Part shown: positions 52,056 to 61,341 of the stretch, in pieces
How the letters are laid out: every line of letters starts with the position of its first letter
Position numbering within the stretch: position 1 is the stretch's first letter
Source: Hyphomonas sp.
GTDB taxonomy: Bacteria; Pseudomonadota; Alphaproteobacteria; Caulobacterales; Hyphomonadaceae
Assembly (NCBI RefSeq): GCF_017792385.1
Contig: NZ_CP051230.1
Location: 1,674,001-1,738,000 of the forward strand
Reading direction: 5' to 3'
DNA: 64,000 bases
Notes under the pieces: model-generated
What the model saw: the letters and a program-made list of their open reading frames with translations, nothing else
Told to the model about the DNA's origin: nothing
Databases searched by the model: none
Position numbers and translations under genes: made by a program

Positions 52056-53030
52056 ATGAAAAATCAAGTCTATAGATTTTCGGTTGCCCCTATGATGGAC
52101 TGGACGGACCGGCACTGCCGCATGTTTCATCGCTGCCTGTCGAAGCGGGCGCTGCTCTGGTCGGAAATGGTGACGGCGGATGCGGTGATCCATGGCGATC
52201 GTGACCGCCTGATCGGCTATGCGGACGCCGAGCATCCGATTGTCCTGCAACTGGGCGGCAACGAGCCTGCCAAGCTTGCCGAGGCGGCCGCCATAGCCGA
52301 ACAGTTCGGCTATGATGAAGTGAACATCAATTGCGGATGCCCGTCCGACCGGGTCCAGTCCGGGGCGTTTGGTGCATGTCTCATGGCCCGGCCCCGGGAA
52401 GTGGCCGATTGCGTCAGCGCGATGCAGGCCAGGGTGTCGATCCCGGTTACGGTGAAATGCCGTATCGCCATTGACGATCTGCCGGCAGAGGAAACCCTGT
52501 TCAACTTTGTCGAGACGGTCAGCGCCGCCGGGTGCAATGTGTTTACCGTGCATGCGCGCAAGGCCTGGCTCAAGGGGCTCAGCCCGAAGGAGAACCGGGA
52601 CATCCCGCCTCTGGATTATGATCTTGTGGCGCGCCTGAAGGTGGCCCGGCCAGACCTTACCATCGTGCTCAATGGCGGCATCACCACGCTCGACGCCTGC
52701 CAGTCCCATCTGACCACGTTTGACGGAATGATGCTGGGGCGCGCCGCCTATCAGACGCCGGCCCTGCTCGGCGACGTCGATGCGCGCCTGTTCGGGGAAG
52801 GGGGACCGGTCTCGCCGTTCGAAGCCATTGAAGCCTACCGGCCATATATGGCGGACCGCCTGAAGGAGGGTGTGGGCCTGCATGGCATGACCCGCCACAT
52901 GCTGGGCCTGTTCAATGGGCGGCCCGGCGCCCGGCAGTGGCGGCGGACCCTTTCGGAGAAAGCGGTTCGCAAGGGCGCGGGTCTGGATGTGCTTGATGAG
53001 GCGCTCGGCGCCGTGATGAATCCCGCCTAG
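52056..53030 (+). CDS. dusA: tRNA-dihydrouridine synthase A, ICE integration target
   Basis: 324 residues. An FMN-dependent TIM-barrel enzyme reducing uridines in the tRNA D-loop. It carries SVAPMMDWTDRHCRMFHR, the catalytic Cys region NINCGCPSDRVQSGAFGACLM and HARKAWLKGLSPKENRDIPPLDY, all DusA-type. The first ten or so codons (MKNQVYRFSV) are AT-rich and unlike the rest; composition switches at codons 11-14, the region dusA-associated elements use as attachment site. The ICE therefore appears to supply the present start, ribosome-binding site and promoter, leaving an intact enzyme. Confidence 0.96.
   Translation: MKNQVYRFSVAPMMDWTDRHCRMFHRCLSKRALLWSEMVTADAVIHGDRDRLIGYADAEHPIVLQLGGNEPAKLAEAAAIAEQFGYDEVNINCGCPSDRVQSGAFGACLMARPREVADCVSAMQARVSIPVTVKCRIAIDDLPAEETLFNFVETVSAAGCNVFTVHARKAWLKGLSPKENRDIPPLDYDLVARLKVARPDLTIVLNGGITTLDACQSHLTTFDGMMLGRAAYQTPALLGDVDARLFGEGGPVSPFEAIEAYRPYMADRLKEGVGLHGMTRHMLGLFNGRPGARQWRRTLSEKAVRKGAGLDVLDEALGAVMNPA
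52085..52119. other. Probable attR region inside dusA
   Basis: Covers the codons for APMMDWTDRHCR, conserved in DusA proteins. An AT-rich element sequence stops and GC-rich chromosomal sequence begins here. The partner attL is not in the window, so the core cannot be delimited. Confidence 0.55.
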
Positions 53031-53119
53031 ATGAAAATAATTCCACTTATTGGCGCATTGGTTCTTTATTTGTTCTGCACCATCTGTTAACCCTTTCTTC
53101 CTGCGCAAGAGGGGTGCTG

Positions 53120-54676
53120 ATGGTTTGCCGGGTAACAACATTCGCGTTTGAAGGGGTAGAGGCGCAGCCGGTCGATGTGCAGGTCCAGATGGCTGGCGGT
53201 CAACCGGCCTTTCATGTGGTCGGCCTGCCGGACAAGGCGGTTGCAGAAAGCCGCGAACGGGTTCGCGCGGCCTTCGTGTCGCTCGGGCTTGCCCTGCCAC
53301 CGAAGCGGGTCATCGTGAATCTGGCCCCGGCCGACCTGCCCAAGGAAGGCAGCCATTATGACCTCGCCATCGCGCTGGCCATACTGGCCATGATCGGGGT
53401 CATCCCACCGGATCAGCTCGAATCCTATGCGGCGATTGGCGAACTCTCCCTGGACGGCTCTCTTGGTGAAACCATCGGTGTGCTGCCGGCGGCGATGGCG
53501 GCGGAAGCCATGGATCTTCAACTCATCTGTCCACAGATTTGCGGGTCAGAAGCAGCCTGGGCCGGGGGCAGCGTCATCGGAGCATCCGGCCTGATCGCCC
53601 TGATCAACCATTTTACCGGGCGGGCCATGATCGCGCCGCCACAGCCTGGTGAACTCGCCACGCCGCCTGCCGGGCCGGATTTGCGCGACGTGAAAGGACA
53701 GGAAGGGGCCAAGCGGGCACTCGAGATTGCGGCGGCGGGCGGTCACAACCTCCTGTTCTGCGGGCCGCCGGGGTCTGGCAAGTCCATGCTGGCCCAGCGA
53801 CTGCCCGGCATTCTGCCGCCCCTGTCTGCCCGGGAGTTGCTGGAAGTCTCGCAGATCCAGTCCGTCGCCGGACTGCTGGAGCGTGGCCGCCTGTCTCGGC
53901 GCCGGCCGTTCCGGGCGCCGCACCATTCGGCCTCGATGGCAGCCCTGGTCGGAGGCGGCATCAAGGCACGGCCCGGTGAAGTGTCTCTGGCCCATCACGG
54001 CGTCCTGTTTCTTGACGAGTTGCCTGAATTCCCCGCGACCGTGCTGGACAGTCTCCGCCAGCCGCTCGAGGCGGGGGAGGCGGTCGTTTCAAGGGCCAAC
54101 CGTCATGTTCGCTATCCCGCCCGGTTCCAGCTGATTGCCGCCATGAATCCCTGTCGCTGCGGCGGGGGGCCGGGCGCGGCTGCGTGCCAGCGCGGTCCGC
54201 GCTGTGCCCAGCAATACCAGGCCCGCCTGTCTGGCCCGTTTCTCGACCGGATCGATCTTTATTACGACACGCCGCCAGTGACGGCGGTCGACCTGGCCTT
54301 GCCGCCGCCACAAGAAGGATCGGAGGAGGTGCGTCAGCGCGTGGCCCGCGCCCGGGATATCCAGACAGAGCGTCTGGCACACCTGGCCAGTGATACCTGC
54401 CGGCCCGTGAATGCCGATACGCCTCTGCCGGAACTGGAGACATCTGCCGCGCCGGACGAGGCCGGGGCAGCCTTGCTGGCGGATGCGGCGACCCGTCTGC
54501 AATTGACGGCGCGGGGCTATAGCCGGGTGCTCAAGGTCTCGCGAACCATTGCGGATCTTGAAGGCGCAGAGGCCGTACGCCGGGTGCATGTGGCCGAAGC
54601 GCTTTCCTACCGGCACCGCCCTCCCGGCGGGGCCGGTGCTGTTGCTGGCGCGGCACAGGGCGGTTTGGTCGGTTAA
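53120..54676 (+). CDS. YifB/ComM-family Mg-chelatase-like AAA ATPase
   Basis: 518 residues from the ATG at 53120 (MVCRVTTFAFEGVEAQ). The N-terminal Lon-protease-like S5 fold (FHVVGLPDKAVAESRERVRAA) precedes the AAA+ core with Walker A FCGPPGSGKS near residue 218, LFLDELPEF Walker B and AAMNPCRCG. The C-terminal helical domain ends YRHRPPG. The family includes the branch-migration helicase ComM, which extends heteroduplex during natural transformation. First chromosomal gene beyond dusA on the same strand. Confidence 0.93.
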   Translation: MVCRVTTFAFEGVEAQPVDVQVQMAGGQPAFHVVGLPDKAVAESRERVRAAFVSLGLALPPKRVIVNLAPADLPKEGSHYDLAIALAILAMIGVIPPDQLESYAAIGELSLDGSLGETIGVLPAAMAAEAMDLQLICPQICGSEAAWAGGSVIGASGLIALINHFTGRAMIAPPQPGELATPPAGPDLRDVKGQEGAKRALEIAAAGGHNLLFCGPPGSGKSMLAQRLPGILPPLSARELLEVSQIQSVAGLLERGRLSRRRPFRAPHHSASMAALVGGGIKARPGEVSLAHHGVLFLDELPEFPATVLDSLRQPLEAGEAVVSRANRHVRYPARFQLIAAMNPCRCGGGPGAAACQRGPRCAQQYQARLSGPFLDRIDLYYDTPPVTAVDLALPPPQEGSEEVRQRVARARDIQTERLAHLASDTCRPVNADTPLPELETSAAPDEAGAALLADAATRLQLTARGYSRVLKVSRTIADLEGAEAVRRVHVAEALSYRHRPPGGAGAVAGAAQGGLVG

Positions 54677-54713
54677 ACCAATCCTAAAGGCTTTGGGGTA
54701 TGGCTGATGCCCG

Positions 54714-56204
54714 ATGACAGATACGCCAAAGCCCCCCGCACAGGCCGGCAAGCCGGAAGATACTTTCCTGGCCACCGCCAGCCATGAAATTCGCACGCCG
54801 CTGAACGGGATTCTCGGCACGGTCTCGCTGTTGCTGGAAACCGATCTGGCCCCGGCACAGCGCGAATATGCCGAAGCCATTCGCATGAGCGGCTCGCGGC
54901 TGCTCGACCTGTTGAACAATGTGCTGGACTATGCCCGCCTGGATGCGTCCGCGGTGGACATTGAATCAGAGCATTTCTGTCCGATCCGGCTCGGCCGGGA
55001 AGTCATTGAACTGCTCAGCCCCCGGGCCCATGCGGCCGGTCTGGACCTGGCCGTCCGGGCCCGGCCTTTGCCCATGCCGACCTATGTCGGCGATGCCGGC
55101 CGGATCCGGCAGATTCTGTTCAACCTGGTTGGCAATGCGCTGAAATTCACGCGGCAGGGCTCGGTTCTGCTGGATATCTCGGATCTCGGGGACGGGCTGG
55201 AATTCCGGGTCATCGATACGGGGCCGGGCATTGCAGAAGCTGACCGGCGCAAACTGTTCAGCGCCTTTACCCAAACCGCCACTCAGGACGCCTACAAGGA
55301 TGGCGGGGTCGGTCTGGGGCTCGCCATTGTCAAACGGCTGACCGAATTGCTGGGCGGACGGGTCGAGATTGACGGGGCGCCCGGTCTGGGCACGGCCTTT
55401 ATCGTCCGGCTTCCGCTGCAGCGGGCGGATATGCCGTCTACGCACGACCTGCCGCGGCTTGACATGACGGTGGGCCTGGTCGGCCTTCCGGCGGCGACAA
55501 CACTGGCGGCGGCCAATGCGCTGATCGGGGCTGAGGCTCGTGCCATCATGCTCAATCCTGCCTCGGAATATGTGCCGGTTGATGTTGACGTCTTGCTGAT
55601 TGGCGCGGATTTGCGGGAACGCCTCGTGCGGGTCTTTGCCGGGCAGCGCCCGTCCCTGGTGGTGCTGCGGCCGGAGGATCGCGGCGCGATCGAGCGCTTC
55701 CGCGGCCTCGGATGCGATGGCTGGCTGGTCCGCCCGCTGCGAGCCTCCTCGATTGCCGAGCGGGTCTTCATGGTGCGTGCCGGGGCCCAGCCGGTCGACG
55801 AGCCTGAACAAAAGACCGGGGCAGGGCATGTGCTGATCGCCGATGATAACCCGGTGAACGCTTTGATCGCACGGCGCGCCTTGGAATCGGCGGGTTTTAC
55901 CGTCACTGTGGCGTCCACAGGAAGCGAAGCCGTGGAGACCGCCACCCAGATGAATCCCGCCCTGATCCTCATGGACCTTCGCATGCCCGTCATGGACGGG
56001 TTCGAGGCCATGCGCCGCATTCGCCAGCATGGTTCTGACGTGCCGATGATCGCCATCTCCGCAGAGATGAATGCCAATATCGAGCGACAGGCCCGGTCTG
56101 CAGGCGCCAGCGGCGTTGCAGCCAAACCGCTTGATGCCGAGGCCCTGCGCACGCTGGCAATCCAGTGGACGAGCCGTCCGGCGCAGCAGGAAGGCGCTGC
56201 ATGA
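54714..56204 (+). CDS. Hybrid sensor histidine kinase/response regulator
   Basis: 496 residues, soluble. There is no input domain: the H-box ATASHEIRTPLNG (His24) is almost N-terminal. The ATPase domain has NLVGNALKFTRQG, DTGPGIAEADRRKLF and GGVGLGLAIVKRL. After a degenerate receiver-like segment (about 245-350) comes a true receiver with DDNPVNALIARRAL and the phospho-acceptor in LILMDLRMPVMDG (near residue 420). It probably gets its signal through a partner. The stop overlaps the next gene's start. Confidence 0.92.
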   Translation: MTDTPKPPAQAGKPEDTFLATASHEIRTPLNGILGTVSLLLETDLAPAQREYAEAIRMSGSRLLDLLNNVLDYARLDASAVDIESEHFCPIRLGREVIELLSPRAHAAGLDLAVRARPLPMPTYVGDAGRIRQILFNLVGNALKFTRQGSVLLDISDLGDGLEFRVIDTGPGIAEADRRKLFSAFTQTATQDAYKDGGVGLGLAIVKRLTELLGGRVEIDGAPGLGTAFIVRLPLQRADMPSTHDLPRLDMTVGLVGLPAATTLAAANALIGAEARAIMLNPASEYVPVDVDVLLIGADLRERLVRVFAGQRPSLVVLRPEDRGAIERFRGLGCDGWLVRPLRASSIAERVFMVRAGAQPVDEPEQKTGAGHVLIADDNPVNALIARRALESAGFTVTVASTGSEAVETATQMNPALILMDLRMPVMDGFEAMRRIRQHGSDVPMIAISAEMNANIERQARSAGASGVAAKPLDAEALRTLAIQWTSRPAQQEGAA

Positions 56205-57946
56205 CCGAGGCTGTCACGACCGAAGCGGATGGCGGGCGCCAGCCCTCGCGGGTCATTCGCGCCCTCAAGGCGTTGAAGGACCGCCGCATGGCGGCAATGC
56301 TGCTTTTGTCATTCGCGGCCAGCCTGCCCTACGGGGCCGTGCTGGGAGTCCTGACCGCCTGGCTGACCGAGGAGAATGTCGGTCCTGCGGTCATCGGGGC
56401 CCTGTCCCTTGCCACGATCGGCTATGCCTTCAAATATCTCTGGGCCCCGGCCTTCCAGCGCGCGCGGGACATTCCTTTGTTCCGGCTCGGCGGGCGCCGG
56501 TCCTGGCTGGTCCTGTTGCAGATCCTGATCGCGGTCCTGCTCGCCGTGCTCGCCTTCTCGAATCCGGCCCAGAACATCGGTGTCGTGGCGGTCATCGCCT
56601 TTGCGATCACCATTCTTTCGCCCACACACGACATTGTGCTCGATGCCTGGCGGATCGAGGTGGCCCGTTCGGAAGAAGACAAGGACCTGATGTCTGCCCT
56701 CTACCAGTTCGGATACAAGTTTGGCGGTCTGATCAGCGGCTTCGTGGCCCTCATGATGGCGGCGCGCATCGGCTGGGTGGCCGTCTACATCATGCTCGCA
56801 GCCTTCATGCTGCTCAGCGTCGTCGGCAGCCTTCTGGCGCCGGAGCCGGAGACCGAGGAATCGGTGACCGGCCGCCGCGAGCGGCCGAGTTTCCAGCCGG
56901 CCATTCCAGGAAACCTCGCGCGCGGCGCCATCGCCTTCGTGTCGCTCTGCTGGCTCGCCGCCTTCCTGATGATCGGAAACTTCGTCGTCGGGTCGCTGAT
57001 CCTTGATACAGGCGTGAAAGGACACACATTCGTCAGCCATCAGGGGCCGGTCATTGTCGCGTTGACTGTGCTGGTTCCGGCGCTGGTGGCGGCCTATCTC
57101 CTGTTTTCGCAGAAGGCCGAGGCGCGCATGGTCGACCTCGCAGAGGTGCCGCACAAGCCGGGCGACGCGCTGACAAACACGCTGTTCCGCGCGATTTTCG
57201 ATCCGCTGATGGACCTGATCTACCGCCTGCGCTGGGGCGTGATCCTCGTGCTCGCTTTGGCCCTGACCTACAGGTTTACCGACGCAGTGTGGGGCAGCTT
57301 TGCCTATGCCTTCTATATGGGCCAGAATTTCGGCGCCCTCGGCCACAGCCCGGATGATGTCGCCATTGCGTCAAAATTCTTCGGGGTCATTGCCACCATT
57401 CTCGGGTCCCTCGTCGGTGTGATTGCCATCACCGTGGTCGGGCGCATGCCGGTCTTCTTTGTCGGCGGCATTCTCGCCGCCGTGACCAATCTCCTCTATG
57501 CAGACCTTGCCGTCGGCGGCGCGCATGTCGACGCCTTCCTGGCCGTCACGCATCTGGATGTGCCGCTCGTGGCCTTCGCCAACTGGGCGGCGGAAATCCA
57601 GCCGAAGGACATTGTCATTCCCCCGGATCAGGGCCAGCGCATGGCGCGCCTGATGGTGACCATCTTCGCCGAGAATATTGCCGGCGGTCTCGCGCTCGTG
57701 GCGGTGACGGCCTATCTGACCAGCGTCGTGAATCCGCGCTTCGCTGCTGTGCAATACGCACTCCTGGCATCGCTCACCATGCTGATCGGCACACTTGGCA
57801 AGCCCTGGCTGGGAGAACTGATGGAAACGCGCGGATTCTATCATGTCTTCATCATGACTTTCTGGCTGGGCGGCATTGCCGTCGTGCTCAGCGCCATTGA
57901 ATGGGTGCGTCAGGCCCACTTGGCCAAGACAACGGAACGCGTTTAG
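56201..57946 (+). CDS. AmpG-like MFS permease
   Basis: 581 residues from the ATG overlapping the kinase stop (ATGA). About 12-14 hydrophobic helices. The opening LLLSFAASLPYGAVLGVLTAWLTEENV, then IGYAFKYLWAPAFQRA and SPTHDIVLDAWRIEV, are typical of the AmpG family, which imports anhydro-muropeptides for cell-wall recycling and beta-lactamase signalling. The BlaI-M23/M56 pair nearby fits a cell-wall theme, but substrate and link are inferred. Confidence 0.85.
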   Translation: MTEAVTTEADGGRQPSRVIRALKALKDRRMAAMLLLSFAASLPYGAVLGVLTAWLTEENVGPAVIGALSLATIGYAFKYLWAPAFQRARDIPLFRLGGRRSWLVLLQILIAVLLAVLAFSNPAQNIGVVAVIAFAITILSPTHDIVLDAWRIEVARSEEDKDLMSALYQFGYKFGGLISGFVALMMAARIGWVAVYIMLAAFMLLSVVGSLLAPEPETEESVTGRRERPSFQPAIPGNLARGAIAFVSLCWLAAFLMIGNFVVGSLILDTGVKGHTFVSHQGPVIVALTVLVPALVAAYLLFSQKAEARMVDLAEVPHKPGDALTNTLFRAIFDPLMDLIYRLRWGVILVLALALTYRFTDAVWGSFAYAFYMGQNFGALGHSPDDVAIASKFFGVIATILGSLVGVIAITVVGRMPVFFVGGILAAVTNLLYADLAVGGAHVDAFLAVTHLDVPLVAFANWAAEIQPKDIVIPPDQGQRMARLMVTIFAENIAGGLALVAVTAYLTSVVNPRFAAVQYALLASLTMLIGTLGKPWLGELMETRGFYHVFIMTFWLGGIAVVLSAIEWVRQAHLAKTTERV

Positions 57947-57970
57947 TCTGCCCCGGCAGGAGGAACGCCT

Positions 57971-58435
57971 ATGAAAGCCCTGATCCCGGCCGCATTGACG
58001 GCATTCATGTTGGCCGCATGTACCACGACGCCCGCTGGCGGGCCTGCCGCTCTCGACGAAGCGGGGGAAGCGGCAGCCATCACCGCCATGCTCGAAGCCC
58101 AGGACGCGGCCTGGAATCGCGGTGACATTCCGGGCTTCATGGCGGGGTACTGGCGCTCGCCGGAATTGCGCTTCGCCTCCGGCGGCACCATTGCCCGCGG
58201 CTGGGATGCGACTCTGGAACGCTATGAAACGCGCTATGACACGCCGGAGAAGATGGGCACGCTGGTGACATCGGAGTACGAAATCAATGTCGTGTCGGAG
58301 GATGCCGCGATCGCTCATGGCCGCTGGATGCTGGATGTGGCAGGGGAAAATCCGTCCGGCCTCTACACACTCGTCCTGCGCAAGATCGAAGGTGACTGGC
58401 TGATCGTTTCAGATACCACGACGTCAGCGGATTGA
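57971..58435 (+). CDS. DUF4440/SnoaL-like lipoprotein
   Basis: 154 residues with a lipobox (FMLAACT). The mature part is a small NTF2-like domain (ITAMLEAQDAAWNRGDIPGFMAGYW, SELRFASGGTIARGWDATLERY-type segment, VLRKIEGDWLIVSDTTTS), as in DUF4440 proteins. Such folds bind small ligands or serve as scaffolds; function here is unknown. An AGGAGG lies upstream of the ATG. Confidence 0.85.
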   Translation: MKALIPAALTAFMLAACTTTPAGGPAALDEAGEAAAITAMLEAQDAAWNRGDIPGFMAGYWRSPELRFASGGTIARGWDATLERYETRYDTPEKMGTLVTSEYEINVVSEDAAIAHGRWMLDVAGENPSGLYTLVLRKIEGDWLIVSDTTTSAD

Positions 58436-58530
58436 GGCCTGTCGGCAATGGTGTGAAGCCTTGGCTTTCGGCGGCGATCCGGGCAAAACCGCGCTTGGCC
58501 GAATGACAGACGGGGGACGCCGGATTCATC

Positions 58531-59409
58531 ATGAAACGCGCAACACTGGACACGGACACGCACAATTTCGCGCTGGAGCGGTTCATTGAACGTCCTTGGG
58601 TGCGAAGTCTCATTATCTGGCTGATCATCATCAACGCCATCGTGCTTGGCGTGCTGACCTATCGCGAGACCCTGCCGCTGAATCTGGTCATCGCGCTGGA
58701 GAGTCTGGACCAGGCGATCACCTATCTGTTCGTGGTCGAGATCTTCCTGAAGCTGCTCGTCTACCGGTTCCAGTTCTTCAGGTCTGGCTGGAACTGGTTC
58801 GATTTCATCGTGATCGGCATCTCGCTCGTGCCCGGCTCGACTCCGTTCGGCGTGCTGCGGGCCTTGCGGGTCCTGCGGGTGCTGCGCCTGCTGCACGTTG
58901 TGCCGATGATGCGGCGGATCACCGAAGCGCTGATGAAGGCGCTGCCCGGCATGGGGGCGATCTTCGCCGTGCTCGCCCTGATCACCTATGTCGCCGCCGT
59001 GATGGCGACCAACATGTATGGCAATACGGAAAATGAGGAAGTCACCGAACTGTTCGGCGATCTGCCACGGTCGGCCTATTCCCTTTTTCAGGTGATGACG
59101 ATGGATGGTTGGCGGTTCGAGGTCGTCCAGAAGGTGATCGATGACGGCAACCCGTTTGCCTGGCTGTTTTTCCTGATCTTCATCTTCATCGCCAGCTTCG
59201 CCATTCTCAACCTGTTCATCGCTCTGATCGTGGACTCGCTTGCCGCCGAGCAGCAGGCCATCATCGAGGAGGGGCTGGACGAACTGGAAGAGGAACTGGA
59301 AGGGGAGATGGTCTCTGCCGAGAAGGAGCGGGCAGCGGTGCTGAATGCCATTCAGGAAATGCGCAAGGAAGTGGCCGCGCTTCGGGCCATCGTGGAGTCG
59401 CGCTCCTGA
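58531..59409 (+). CDS. Voltage-gated-type prokaryotic cation channel
   Basis: 292 residues forming six helices plus a C-terminal coiled coil (about 240-290), the layout of bacterial NaChBac-like tetramers. S4 has Arg at 110, 113, 116 and 119. The pore helix and filter read FQVMTMDGWRFEVV, with TMDGW at 190-194 where sodium channels have TLESW. The Asp and Gly suggest altered, possibly calcium-permeable, selectivity. S6 is FLIFIFIASFAILNLFIALIV. Promoter not identified. Confidence 0.92.
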   Translation: MKRATLDTDTHNFALERFIERPWVRSLIIWLIIINAIVLGVLTYRETLPLNLVIALESLDQAITYLFVVEIFLKLLVYRFQFFRSGWNWFDFIVIGISLVPGSTPFGVLRALRVLRVLRLLHVVPMMRRITEALMKALPGMGAIFAVLALITYVAAVMATNMYGNTENEEVTELFGDLPRSAYSLFQVMTMDGWRFEVVQKVIDDGNPFAWLFFLIFIFIASFAILNLFIALIVDSLAAEQQAIIEEGLDELEEELEGEMVSAEKERAAVLNAIQEMRKEVAALRAIVESRS

Positions 59410-59414
59410 CAGGA

Positions 59415-59437
59415 CTGGTCCGGACGCGCCGGACCAG
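59415..59437. terminator. Hairpin between converging channel and fasciclin genes
   Basis: CTGGTCCGG-ACGCG-CCGGACCAG, a perfect 9-bp stem, six bases after the channel stop. It lacks a U-run, so it is a weak or factor-assisted bidirectional terminator. Confidence 0.55.
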
Positions 59438-59463
59438 CCTGACAGGCATGCGACGGGCCGTGA

Positions 59464-60009
59464 TCAGCCTTCCGGAAGCAGCACGGCGTCGATGACATGG
59501 ATCACGCCATTGGAGGCCATCACATCGGCCGCCACAACGCTTGCACCATTCACCGTCACGCCATCCGTTCCATCGATGGCGACGGTGCCGTTCAGCGTCT
59601 CGGCAGTGAGGGTCTTGCCGGCCAGTTGATCGGATTTGATCTTGCTGCCGGCGATGACGTGCAGCTTCAGGATTCCGGCCAGCGTATCCTTGTTTTCCGG
59701 CAGCAGCAGGGTTTCCACCGTGCCGGCCGGCAGGGCTGCAAAGGCTTCATCGGTTGGCGCAAAGACGGTCAGCGGACCATCGCCCTTCAGGGCCTCGACC
59801 AGGCCTGCGGCCTCGGCAGCGGCCAGCAATGTATTGAACTGGCCGGCGTCTGCAGCGGTGTCCACGATGTCTGCCTCGGCCCAGTCGCCTTTGACAAGTT
59901 CGGCTTCGACATGGCTGGCGGTTTTCGCCTTCGCATACTGACAGGTCTCGGCAAGGGCCGGTGCCGAGAAGAGGGCGATGGCGGCGGAAAGGGTCACTAG
60001 ACGTTTCAT
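59464..60009 (-). CDS. Secreted fasciclin-domain protein
   Basis: 181 residues with a signal peptide (LVTLSAAIALFSAPALAE). One FAS1 domain has GPLTVFAPTDEAFAALPAGTV (H1/FG region), LAGILKLHVIAGSKIKSDQL and ASNGVIHVIDAVLLPE, the standard end. Secreted FAS1 proteins mediate adhesion. The ATG at 60009 was chosen because the signal peptide begins there. Confidence 0.93.
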   Translation of the reverse strand: MKRLVTLSAAIALFSAPALAETCQYAKAKTASHVEAELVKGDWAEADIVDTAADAGQFNTLLAAAEAAGLVEALKGDGPLTVFAPTDEAFAALPAGTVETLLLPENKDTLAGILKLHVIAGSKIKSDQLAGKTLTAETLNGTVAIDGTDGVTVNGASVVAADVMASNGVIHVIDAVLLPEG

Positions 60010-60198
60010 GAGAGGGGTACCCCGGTTCAGGAATTCGCCGACGGAACCATATCCACCGGCCCCCTCTCTACGACGCTCCTGCAAAGAGGATTGGATTCTT
60101 AACAAGATTTCACGAACGCAATTGTGAGCAGTACTTCACGGTTCTGTCAGCATGCCGCGCTCCCAAAATCGCCAAAATGAGGTATAGGATTCCCTTGA

Positions 60199-60909
60199 AT
60201 GTCATTGTGGACGCGACTTCTTGAGGGTGGACGGCGCTTGTTCGACCTGGATCACTCCGACGGCGATTCCGCCGGCGGGGAGGATTTTGCGTGCGCGCCG
60301 GATCCCAATGATGTCGGCTTCACGGCCGCAGTTGTCGGTCTCGGGGCCAAACTGGCGGCGGCCGATGGTACGGTTTCGGATCAGGAAGTCATGGTGTTCT
60401 CACGGGTTTTCCGCTCTGCGCCGGAGGATGCCGACAGCGTACGGCGTGTGTTCAACATCGCGCGCCAGACGGTGCGGGGATATGAAGGCTATGCCCGCAA
60501 GATCGGCCGCAGGTATCATGATCGTCCCTGCCTTCTGGAAGGTGTGATGGACGGCCTGTTCCAGATTGCGGGCGCAGATGGGGTCGTGACGGCCGATGAA
60601 ATGGCGTATCTGCGCACAGTGTCCGACGCCTTCGGCTTTGATGAGGCTACGTTCCGGCGCATCAAGGCCAGCCATCTGGGGCCAGACGCGGATGACCCCT
60701 ATCACATTCTCGGCGTTGCCCATGATGCCGCCTTCCCGGACATCCGCGCTGCCTATCGCCAATTGATGGCCGACAATCACCCGGACCGCGTCGTCCAGAT
60801 GGGCGCCCCCCGGGAATTCGAGGACGCGGCGCATGCCAAGGCGGCGTCGATCACCGCGGCCTATGCGCAGATCCGCACCGAACGTGGCATGCTGATCCGC
60901 CCGGATTGA
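60199..60909 (+). CDS. TerB-DnaJ (DjlA-like) co-chaperone without membrane anchor
   Basis: 236 residues. A TerB-like helical domain (FTAAVVGLGAKLAAADGTVSDQEV, DGLFQIAGADGVVTADEMAYL; about 38-150) precedes a C-terminal J domain (DDPYHILGVAHDAAFPDIRAAYRQLMADNHPDRV) with the essential HPD. E. coli DjlA has an N-terminal membrane helix that is absent here. Likely a DnaK co-chaperone. Confidence 0.9.
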   Translation: MSLWTRLLEGGRRLFDLDHSDGDSAGGEDFACAPDPNDVGFTAAVVGLGAKLAAADGTVSDQEVMVFSRVFRSAPEDADSVRRVFNIARQTVRGYEGYARKIGRRYHDRPCLLEGVMDGLFQIAGADGVVTADEMAYLRTVSDAFGFDEATFRRIKASHLGPDADDPYHILGVAHDAAFPDIRAAYRQLMADNHPDRVVQMGAPREFEDAAHAKAASITAAYAQIRTERGMLIRPD

Positions 60910-61000
60910 GGCAATTCAGGGATTTCGCACGGTATCAACATTGCATCGCATTGACGGCGGGCATGGCTGACGCCATGTTTGATGTGCAAACGAGATATTC

Positions 61001-61279
61001 ATGACCCAAACCGCTTCCAGTTCCGGCCGTTTCCAGATTCCAGATGCCTTGGCAGGTGCGATCAGCCTGACGGCCCAGCTTTGCATCGGTCTTCTCCTGG
61101 TGCTGTTTGCCGGGATGCTGGCCGTGATGACGGCTTTTGCCGGCGTCCTGTTGGGCGCTGCGGCCCTGGTCATGCGGTTTGCCGGTCGTCGCCGGGCGCA
61201 TGCCCGGTCGGCGTCCGGACCGGATGCGCCATTGACGCTGGAAGCCCGGCGCACGCCGCGCGGCTGGACGGTCGAATAG
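61001..61279 (+). CDS. Small membrane protein of unknown function
   Basis: 92 residues. Two close hydrophobic segments (AISLTAQLCIGLLLVLFAGML and VMTAFAGVLLGAAALVM) are followed by a basic tail (RFAGRRRAHARS) and a conserved-looking end, LEARRTPRGWTVE. No family recognised. It lies between djlA-like and blaI-like genes on the same strand. Confidence 0.65.
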   Translation: MTQTASSSGRFQIPDALAGAISLTAQLCIGLLLVLFAGMLAVMTAFAGVLLGAAALVMRFAGRRRAHARSASGPDAPLTLEARRTPRGWTVE

Positions 61280-61341
61280 GTCCCGGCTCCCTCAACAATC
61301 ATTCCGACTGAATTGCGCCCGCGTCGCGGGATTGTATACGC

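Larger units (their letters stand above)
1..52090. mobile_element. Integrative and conjugative element inserted in dusA (right part; left end outside window)
   Basis: A tyrosine integrase sits directly against the 5' end of dusA, a known integration target. Inside are a complete-looking trbB-C-D-E-J-L-F-G-I mating pore, traG coupling protein, DUF3363 relaxase, TraF peptidase, RdfS-like excisionase, FseA-like activator, ArdA, ParB and DUF736, the gene set of alphaproteobacterial trb-type ICEs. Metal, efflux and putative defence genes are cargo. No second dusA 5' fragment was seen, so the left end lies before position 1. That the metal cargo (1-10,958) belongs to the element is inferred from its position next to trbI/DUF2274, where cargo normally sits. 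The right limit is placed at the base-composition change inside dusA codons 10-13 and is accurate to tens of bases only. Confidence 0.85.
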
